This document shows, one piece after another, positions 18,647 through 23,410 of a stretch of DNA of 23,410 nucleotides. This stretch comes from Bordetella parapertussis (GTDB lineage: Bacteria > Pseudomonadota > Gammaproteobacteria > Burkholderiales > Burkholderiaceae_C), in assembly GCA_945870575.1 (NCBI GenBank), contig CAMBSK010000032.1, positions 1-23,410 of the forward strand, written 5' to 3'. Each line of letters begins with the position of its first letter. Positions within the stretch are counted from its first letter, which is position 1. Under the pieces are notes generated by a model. That model had not been told where the DNA came from and did no database searches. It saw nothing but the letters and a program-made list of their open reading frames with translations. The translations under genes were made by a program, and so were the position numbers.

Positions 18647-19465
18647 ATGCAAGCCGGTTTGTTACAAATGGTCTCCGGCGTCTCGATGCCGCACAACCTG
18701 GACAGCGCCGCTGATTTGCTGGCGCAAGCGGCTGCCCAAGGCGCGGAACTGGCTGTGTTGCCCGAGTATTTTTGTTTGCTGGGACAACGCGACAGCGACA
18801 AACTGGACATCGCTGAAACTTTCGGCGACGGACCCATGCAAAACCGCTTGTCACGCATGGCCGCGCAGCATGCTGTCTGGCTGGTCGCCGGTAGTTTGCC
18901 GATCGCCGTGCCGGGTGATAGCAGCCGGGTGCGCAACACTTGCCTGGTGTTCAACCCTTCAGGCGAGTGCGTGGCCCGCTACGACAAAATCCATTTGTTC
19001 CATTTTGACAATGGTGTTGAGCGCTACGACGAAGCGCGGGCGCAACAGGCCGGCGACACACCGGTGTGTTTTGATTTGCCATCGCGTGACGGCCATACTT
19101 GGCGCATCGGTTTGAGTATTTGTTTTGATGTGCGTTTTCCGGCGCTTTACCGGCAACTCGCCGGCATGGGCGCGCATTTGATGTTGGTGCCCAGTGCTTT
19201 CACTCACCACACGGGCGCGGCGCATTGGGAAGTGCTGATGCGTGCGCGTGCCATCGACAGCCTGGTCTGGGTAGGCGCAGCCGCGCAAGGCGGTTTGCAT
19301 GAGAACGGCCGGCAAACCTGGGGACATTCCATGTGGGTAGACCCTTGGGGTCAGGTGCTGGCTTGTCAACCGCAGCAGGCGGGCTGCGTCATGGCGGAGC
19401 TGGACATGCAGATACTGCTTGAGCGACGTGCCCAGTTGCCCGCTGTGTGTATGACCGCCAAGTGA
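18647..19465 (+). CDS. Nit-type carbon-nitrogen hydrolase (probable deaminated glutathione amidase)
   Basis: A 272-residue cytoplasmic amidase of the nitrilase superfamily. The catalytic triad is Glu40 (AVLPEYF), Lys114 (RYDKIHLF) and Cys159 (GLSICFDVRFP). The KIHLF and CFDVRFP forms resemble the Nit1/YbeM branch, which repairs deaminated glutathione, rather than the omega-amidase branch; this is a pattern-based choice. It follows yhdP by 8 bases, the order seen in many betaproteobacteria (recalled), where tldD often comes next; tldD is not present here, and mltA is the next gene on this strand. The stop codon is 1 base from the stop of the small convergent membrane-protein gene. Confidence 0.94.
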   Translation: MQAGLLQMVSGVSMPHNLDSAADLLAQAAAQGAELAVLPEYFCLLGQRDSDKLDIAETFGDGPMQNRLSRMAAQHAVWLVAGSLPIAVPGDSSRVRNTCLVFNPSGECVARYDKIHLFHFDNGVERYDEARAQQAGDTPVCFDLPSRDGHTWRIGLSICFDVRFPALYRQLAGMGAHLMLVPSAFTHHTGAAHWEVLMRARAIDSLVWVGAAAQGGLHENGRQTWGHSMWVDPWGQVLACQPQQAGCVMAELDMQILLERRAQLPAVCMTAK

Positions 19466-19466
19466 A

Positions 19467-19577
19467 TCACTCTTCGTCCTTGCGCTCGCCATTGCGCCGT
19501 CCGGAGAACATGGTCCACCAGACGATCAACACCAGTATCACGCCGGCTCCCAAGGCTTCCAGCAAAATCAGCATCAT
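19467..19577 (-). CDS. 36-residue single-span membrane protein
   Basis: A short ORF of 36 residues, transcribed against its neighbours. The start is the first of two adjacent ATGs (19575-19577), with GGAG at 19588-19591 (minus strand) 10 bases upstream. Residues 2-23 form one strongly hydrophobic helix ending in VWWTMFSG; the tail is RRNGERKDEE, charged and soluble. The shape (short N-terminus, one helix, Trp pair at the interface, basic then acidic tail) is that of a genuine small membrane protein and not a random shadow, since it lies almost wholly outside other genes. By the positive-inside rule the basic tail would face the cytoplasm. No function is known to me. Its start lies 22 bases from the inferred mltA start, on the opposite strand. 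Confidence 0.65.
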   Translation of the reverse strand: MMLILLEALGAGVILVLIVWWTMFSGRRNGERKDEE

Positions 19578-19587
19578 GTGGGTTTTT

Positions 19588-19591
19588 CTCC
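19588..19591 (-). promoter_or_regulatory. Ribosome binding site of the 36-residue membrane protein gene
   Basis: GGAG on the minus strand, 10 bases before the ATG at 19577. It is the main nucleotide-level support for this small gene. It falls in the short gap before the mltA start at 19600, on the opposite strand. Confidence 0.5.
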
Positions 19592-19599
19592 GTTCATGC

Positions 19600-20787
19600 A
19601 TGACTGTAATCGCTGGCGCTGAAACCGTACGGTTTTGCCTGCGGTATTTACTGCGTTGGGGAGTGCCTTTGCTGCTGGCCGCGTGTGCGGTCAAAGGGCC
19701 GGTCAAGCCTGTGCCGCCAACCGGTCAATCTGCCCCTGTCATCCGCTCGCCCGTGGATGAAAGCGGACGGCCGTTGCCGTCGCATGAGAGCTCAACAACT
19801 GAACAAAGAAACAGTCAGCTGGTACCTGTGCCTTGGAGCGAGCTGCCGGGCTGGGAGAAAGAATCCATGCCCGAGGCTTGGGCCGTGATGACAGCGAATT
19901 GTGAAAAACCCGCAGCGATGATAGCGGCGATGTGCCCGCAGATTCGTCGTCTGGCACTGGCTAAAGAGGACGAGCAGCGCCAATGGTTGATGCAAAACCT
20001 GCAGCCGCATAGGCTTGAGTCACTGCAAGCGCAAGCCGGCGGATTGCTGACCGCTTATTACGAACCGGTGATGGATGCACGTCGTGTGCCTGGCAACGGG
20101 TTTTCAGTTCCTTTGTACCGCGTGCCGGCCGGACTCAAATCCGGCCAGCCCTGGTTCAGCCGACAAGAAATCGAAACTCAGCCAGCAGCACAAGCTGCAT
20201 TGCATGGCAGAGAAATCGCCTGGCTGGCTGATCCGGTGGACGCCATGGTGTTGCACATACAGGGCTCGGGGCGTTTGCGCATCACCGAGGGTGACGGCCG
20301 GGCGTACACGGTGCGCGTGGCCTTTGCCGCTTCCAATGAACAGCCTTACCAGAGCATTGGTCGCTGGTTGCTTGACAAAAATGAAGTCAAGGACGCGTCC
20401 TGGCCCGGCATCAAAGCCTGGCTGCAGCGCAACCCGCCAAAAGCGCAGGCCTTGTTATGGGTTAATCCGCGTTATGTGTTTTTCAAGGAAGAGGCCATCA
20501 CAGATGCCAGCATCGGGCCACGCGGTGCGCAAGGTTTGCCGCTGACACCGGGGCGCTCAATTGCGGTGGATCCGCAGAGTGTGACTTACGGCACACCGCT
20601 GTGGCTGGTGTCGCCCGGGCCGACGCAGTCATTGCAGCGCCTGGTGGTGGCGCAAGACACGGGCAGCGCCATCGTGGGTGCGGTACGCGCAGATTTGTAC
20701 ATGGGTACGGGTGCGGCGGCGGGAGAACTGGCCGGTCGCATGAAGCAGCCACTGCGGTTGTGGGCTTTGTTGCCCAAAGCGCAGTGA
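19600..20787 (+). CDS. mltA: Membrane-bound lytic murein transglycosylase A
   Basis: MltA cleaves the beta-1,4 bond between MurNAc and GlcNAc, forming 1,6-anhydroMurNAc; it is an outer membrane lipoprotein. From ATG 19600 the product is 395 residues with a hydrophobic leader and lipobox LAAC (26-29, lipidated Cys29). The MltA domain begins around GLLTAYYEPVMDARRVPG and contains LHIQGSGRLRI. The C-terminal 3D domain has VAQDTGSAIVGAVRADLYMG with the catalytic-type Asp. The frame stays open to 19447, but that extension would pass through the small membrane-protein gene and add no conserved sequence; ATG 19576 is another possible start. None has a clear Shine-Dalgarno. Confidence 0.94.
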   Translation: MTVIAGAETVRFCLRYLLRWGVPLLLAACAVKGPVKPVPPTGQSAPVIRSPVDESGRPLPSHESSTTEQRNSQLVPVPWSELPGWEKESMPEAWAVMTANCEKPAAMIAAMCPQIRRLALAKEDEQRQWLMQNLQPHRLESLQAQAGGLLTAYYEPVMDARRVPGNGFSVPLYRVPAGLKSGQPWFSRQEIETQPAAQAALHGREIAWLADPVDAMVLHIQGSGRLRITEGDGRAYTVRVAFAASNEQPYQSIGRWLLDKNEVKDASWPGIKAWLQRNPPKAQALLWVNPRYVFFKEEAITDASIGPRGAQGLPLTPGRSIAVDPQSVTYGTPLWLVSPGPTQSLQRLVVAQDTGSAIVGAVRADLYMGTGAAAGELAGRMKQPLRLWALLPKAQ

Positions 20788-20812
20788 CGGGTGAAACGCA
20801 GTGATTCATTGA

Positions 20813-20818
20813 AAGGAA
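20813..20818 (+). promoter_or_regulatory. Ribosome binding site fixing the start of the hydroxylase fusion gene
   Basis: AAGGAA (within GAAAGGAAG), 5 bases before the ATG at 20824. It favours that ATG over the GTG at 20791, which would add 11 hydrophilic residues. Confidence 0.7.
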
Positions 20819-20823
20819 GCAGC

Positions 20824-22584
20824 ATGGGTTTCATCATTGTGCTGGCGACACCGGTTTTTTTGTTGGCCATAGCGTTTGAATGCTGGTGGGCTTGGCGCTT
20901 ATCACGCCAGGGCCAAGAGGCGTCTCAAACCTACCGCTGGGACGATGCTGTCAACAGCATCAGCCTTGGGGTTATCAGCCAGTTGAGCGCGGTGTTCACG
21001 CGCTTGCTGCGCATCACGATTTACACCTTGGTGTTCGAGCAGGTCGCGTTGTTTCCTCAGCCTGAGTTTTGGAACAGCTGGTATGGCGTGTTGCTTGCGT
21101 TGGTGCTTTACGACTTTTGCTACTACTGGTACCACCGGGCTAGCCATGAAGTGGCCTTGTTCTGGGGCGGCCATGTGGTGCATCACCAAAGCAACCACTA
21201 CAACCTGTCGACCGCTTTGCGGCAGACCACCTCGGGAGTGGCGGTCGCTTGGATTTTTTACCTGCCCATGGCCGTCATCGGTGTCACGCCTTTCATCTTC
21301 GGCATCGTCGCGCTCATCGATTTGCTCTACCAGTTCTGGGTGCATACCAAACACGTGGGCAAGCTCGGTTGGTTTGACCGCTGGTTTTGTTCACCCTCCA
21401 ACCACCGGGTGCACCATGCCGTCAACGATGCGTATGTAGATAAAAATTACGGCGCCATTTGGGTGGTGTGGGACCGCTTGTTCGGTAGCTTCAAAGAAGA
21501 AGATCCGCAAGAGCCTTGCGTTTACGGCACACGTGCGCCGCTGCACAGTTGGGACCCCTTGTGGGCCAATTGGCAGGTCTACAGCGGTCTGCTGCATGAC
21601 AGCTGGCACGCCGCAAGCTGGCGCGACAAGTTCAGGGTGTGGTTTCGTCACCCCGGCTGGCGACCGGCGGATGTGGCCGCGCGTTTTCCTACACCCGAGT
21701 TTTCTATGCAAGCACATGTCCCGTTTGAGCCGGCGCAAACCAAGCCGGCGCTGCAATGGGCGGTGGGTTGGTTTGTGTTGCTGTTGGCGGCCGCCATGGA
21801 TGTGTTGTGGCACATGGACAGCATGGTCTGGGGCGACGCTGCGGTGAGTGTGCTGGCGGTCACCGCAGGCTTATGGGGCGTGAACGCTTTGCTGCAAAAC
21901 CGCATCACACCTGTGATGTGTGCATTTGTGCAATTTGCCGCCATGGCCACTGCAGCGTCAGCTTGCGGCTGGGTGGATGTGTACAACCTGGCCAAGCCGA
22001 TCGCCTTGTTGCTGCTGATGTACTTGGCTTGGTCCGCAGACAACCTGCCTGTGAAAGCGCAAACTTGGTTGGTGCGTGCCTTGGGTTTGAGTTGGGTGGG
22101 TGATGTGTTGTTGCTCTACCCGGGCTTGTTTGTGCCAGGGCTGGTGGCATTTCTCGTCGCACATCTGTGCTATTTCAAGTTGTTAAGCATGGACGCGCCG
22201 TTGCTGTCGAGCAGGCGTGCCGTGGTGAGTTGTCTGCTGGCAGGCGCGCTCATGTATGCCGTGTTGTTTTTCAATGGGCTACCTGTTGAAATGCGAATCC
22301 CGGTGGGGCTGTATCTGATGGTGATTGCCTTGATGGCGTCTCAAGCTTGGGGACGCAGTGTGCACCTCAAACACCCTGCAAGTTGGTGGACAGCAGTCGG
22401 TGCTTGTGTGTTCATGCTGTCAGGCGGTGTGCTGGCTATCGATAGATTTGTCAGCCCCTTGCCGTATGCAGGGCTGTGGGTGTTGGCAACTTACTATGTG
22501 GCGCAAGCCTTGATGGTCACCGGCTTGTTAGGTTCGTTGCGTCAACAAGCCGAGTTGCAGAAAAAAACCGGTGAATCAATTTAA
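20824..22584 (+). CDS. Fatty acid hydroxylase / alkylglycerol-monooxygenase-like domain fused to YhhN/TMEM86-like domain
   Basis: A 586-residue polytopic membrane protein with two enzyme-like halves. Residues about 1-270 belong to the fatty acid hydroxylase (sterol desaturase) superfamily, with the di-iron histidine boxes HRASH (104-108), HVVHH (117-121, then His125), HTKH (174-177) and NHRVHH (193-198); the closest recalled relative is alkylglycerol monooxygenase (TMEM195), which cleaves O-alkyl glycerol ethers. Residues about 311-575 are about eight hydrophobic helices matching YhhN/TMEM86 (lysoplasmalogenase), with WVGDVLLLYPG (424-434) and AFLVAHLCYF (442-451), including Asp427 and His447. 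TMEM86 hydrolyses the vinyl ether of lysoplasmalogens. Both halves thus suggest ether-lipid turnover, though sterol-desaturase-family substrates vary widely. It begins 36 bases after mltA and overlaps the downstream convergent hydrolase gene by 9 bases. Confidence 0.88.
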   Translation: MGFIIVLATPVFLLAIAFECWWAWRLSRQGQEASQTYRWDDAVNSISLGVISQLSAVFTRLLRITIYTLVFEQVALFPQPEFWNSWYGVLLALVLYDFCYYWYHRASHEVALFWGGHVVHHQSNHYNLSTALRQTTSGVAVAWIFYLPMAVIGVTPFIFGIVALIDLLYQFWVHTKHVGKLGWFDRWFCSPSNHRVHHAVNDAYVDKNYGAIWVVWDRLFGSFKEEDPQEPCVYGTRAPLHSWDPLWANWQVYSGLLHDSWHAASWRDKFRVWFRHPGWRPADVAARFPTPEFSMQAHVPFEPAQTKPALQWAVGWFVLLLAAAMDVLWHMDSMVWGDAAVSVLAVTAGLWGVNALLQNRITPVMCAFVQFAAMATAASACGWVDVYNLAKPIALLLLMYLAWSADNLPVKAQTWLVRALGLSWVGDVLLLYPGLFVPGLVAFLVAHLCYFKLLSMDAPLLSSRRAVVSCLLAGALMYAVLFFNGLPVEMRIPVGLYLMVIALMASQAWGRSVHLKHPASWWTAVGACVFMLSGGVLAIDRFVSPLPYAGLWVLATYYVAQALMVTGLLGSLRQQAELQKKTGESI

Positions 22585-22911
22585 CCAGTTCAGAAACAGC
22601 TGAGCCACGGCCGCCGGTTCTTCCATGGTCAGCATGTGACCGGCGTTTGCAATCACGCACACCTCGGTTTTTGCGGGCAACAAATCCGCCATGGCGCGGT
22701 GCTGCGCCACGTCAGCCCAGCCGTCGTGTTCGCCGGTTATGTCGAAGAGCGGCGGTGCGGTTTTCAGCAGGCGATTTGCCATGTCAACCAGCGAGTTGCT
22801 GTCGCCGTGGTCGGCGATTTGTACGTGTTGATGGGGAAGCAATGGCAGCAGCGGTGACCACACGCTGTGGTCGCACATCAGGCCGGGCATGAGTCGGAGA
22901 GGCGTGGGCAT
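22576..22911 (-). pseudogene. Alpha/beta hydrolase with internal deletion, nucleophile lost
   Basis: A 111-residue ORF with both ends of an alpha/beta hydrolase but not the middle. The N-terminal part (LRLMPGLMCDHSVWSPLLP to MANRLLKTAPP, about 5-54) matches the opening strand and oxyanion region. It then passes directly into DITGEHDGW (about 57-65), the strand carrying the catalytic Asp, and NAGHMLTMEEP (about 89-99), with the catalytic His. The roughly 120 residues expected between them, including the G-x-S-x-G nucleophile elbow and the cap, are absent. The junction is near 22745-22755 and stays in frame. Normal family length is near 230-250. The product cannot be a working serine hydrolase and is probably a decaying gene. 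No Shine-Dalgarno is visible before ATG 22911. Confidence 0.8.
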
Positions 22912-23075
22912 GGGGGGCTTTTGCTTTGAACAGTGGTATCAGGTACAGCCAAAAGAATAATCAATTTCTTGATCGGAATATAAATTTGCACGTCTATTAA
23001 AGGGGTTGCTTCGTAATGAAAAAGGGCAATAGCACTGTAAACTGATAATGATTTTTCTTAAAAACTGCTAATCCC
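22912..23075. other. AT-rich intergenic stretch
   Basis: 164 bases of low G+C (about 30% in the line starting at 23041) between the decayed hydrolase and the decayed helicase gene. I see no tRNA, no terminator with a T-run, and no convincing promoter. A 9-codon ORF (23016-23045) with AGGGG upstream is the only reading frame, and I do not call it a gene. The composition change starts around 22920, so this may be the edge of transferred DNA. Confidence 0.5.
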
Positions 23076-23410
23076 TTGACCCACTTAAAAATCAAAACTT
23101 CGCGAGCTTTTTATTCTGCAAGTATTGCAGAGTTTATTCATACAGAGCCCGTATTGGTTCTTGGCGGTCTTATTGATAACAGTGGTTTTAGCGTTGAAAC
23201 TACACAACGCGATGCATGGCGATCAGAAATTTCTATTCTTCAAATGAGCTTTCTTTTTATGCTGGAAAAGGTTCAGTGTTCTTTGAGTTTTCAGTTCCGC
23301 GTCTTGGTAAACGCATTGACGTTTTGGTATTGATTCATCATGTGATTTTTGTCATTGAATTTAAAGTAGGCGAAATCCAGTTCAATCGATATGCAGTTGA
23401 CCAAGTGTGG
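23076..23410 (+). pseudogene. PD-(D/E)XK nuclease / DUF2075-type helicase, N-terminal part, frameshifted and cut by window edge
   Basis: The first frame (TTG 23076, or a lost start further on) reads SRAFYSASIAEFIHTEP then TTQRDAWRSEISILQ, as in the N-terminal region of DUF2075-type helicases with a PD-(D/E)XK nuclease module. After 23241 similarity leaves this frame and resumes in the next: FYAGKGSVFFEFSVPRLGKR, then RIDVLVLIHHVIFVIEFKVG and YAVDQVW up to the edge. One extra A in CAAATGAG (23241-23248) would restore QNELSFYAGKG, so a one-base deletion in the A run at 23242-23244 explains it. RID (Asp codon 23318) and EFK (Glu codon 23357) form the nuclease metal site. No ATG start is present in frame. 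The low G+C differs from the rest of the window. The helicase part, if any, lies outside. Confidence 0.72.

Noticed and set aside
23016..23045. Nine-codon ORF (MKKGNSTVN) with AGGGG 10 bases upstream, as a possible leader peptide.
   Set aside because: No regulatory codon run, no attenuator-like hairpins after it, and it sits in decaying AT-rich sequence.

Overview
The window is a gene-dense piece of a proteobacterial chromosome, most likely a betaproteobacterium of the order Burkholderiales. The evidence is the gene families and their order (moaC, a BepA-like M48 protease, a DUF3717-DUF1289 protein, purB, a beta-class-like GST, glnE, yhdP plus a nitrilase-type amidase, mltA). Base composition also fits: a hand-counted line inside glnE is about 58% G+C. 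Genes lie close together, often with 1-8 base gaps or 4-base stop/start overlaps, and no intergenic stretch within the chromosomal core exceeds about 110 bases. I see no rRNA, tRNA, CRISPR array or intact mobile element.

Layout. 1-395 (-): 5' part of moaC, cut by the window edge. 501-2485 (+): exported M48 metalloprotease, then an overlapping DUF3717/DUF1289 gene. 2573-3994 (-): purB. 4082-4697 (+): glutathione S-transferase broken by a one-base frameshift. 4737-11763 (-): eight tightly packed genes, in transcription order an exported glutathione-peroxidase-like protein, FAD-dependent amine-oxidase-type oxidoreductase, DUF1365 protein, cyclopropane-fatty-acid-synthase-type SAM methyltransferase, MelB-type MFS carrier, DUF3833 lipoprotein, SDR oxidoreductase and SnoaL-like protein. 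11806-14499 (-): glnE. 14577-19465 (+): yhdP and a Nit-type amidase. 19467-19577 (-): a 36-residue single-span membrane protein wedged between (+) genes. 19600-22584 (+): mltA and a fusion of a fatty-acid-hydroxylase/alkylglycerol-monooxygenase-like domain to a YhhN/TMEM86 lysoplasmalogenase-like domain. 22576-22911 (-): an alpha/beta hydrolase that has lost its central part including the nucleophile. 22912-23410: an AT-rich segment (about 30-42% G+C in two hand-counted lines) with a frameshifted PD-(D/E)XK nuclease / DUF2075 helicase-type gene running off the edge.

Working together. The strongest theme is the cell envelope and its lipids. The eight-gene operon has the composition of clusters that modify acyl chains of membrane phospholipids; related clusters are known from sigmaE-ChrR (singlet oxygen) regulons, where CFA-like methylases act in cyclopropane or furan fatty acid synthesis. 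Here it is headed by an exported peroxidase. YhdP (phospholipid transport to the outer membrane), MltA (peptidoglycan turnover), the BepA-like protease (outer membrane protein quality control) and the ether-lipid-type fusion enzyme add to it. The most unusual items are the operon with its GPx head gene, the hydroxylase-lysoplasmalogenase fusion, the 36-residue membrane protein, and three damaged genes (GST, alpha/beta hydrolase, DUF2075 helicase), two of them adjacent at the right end.
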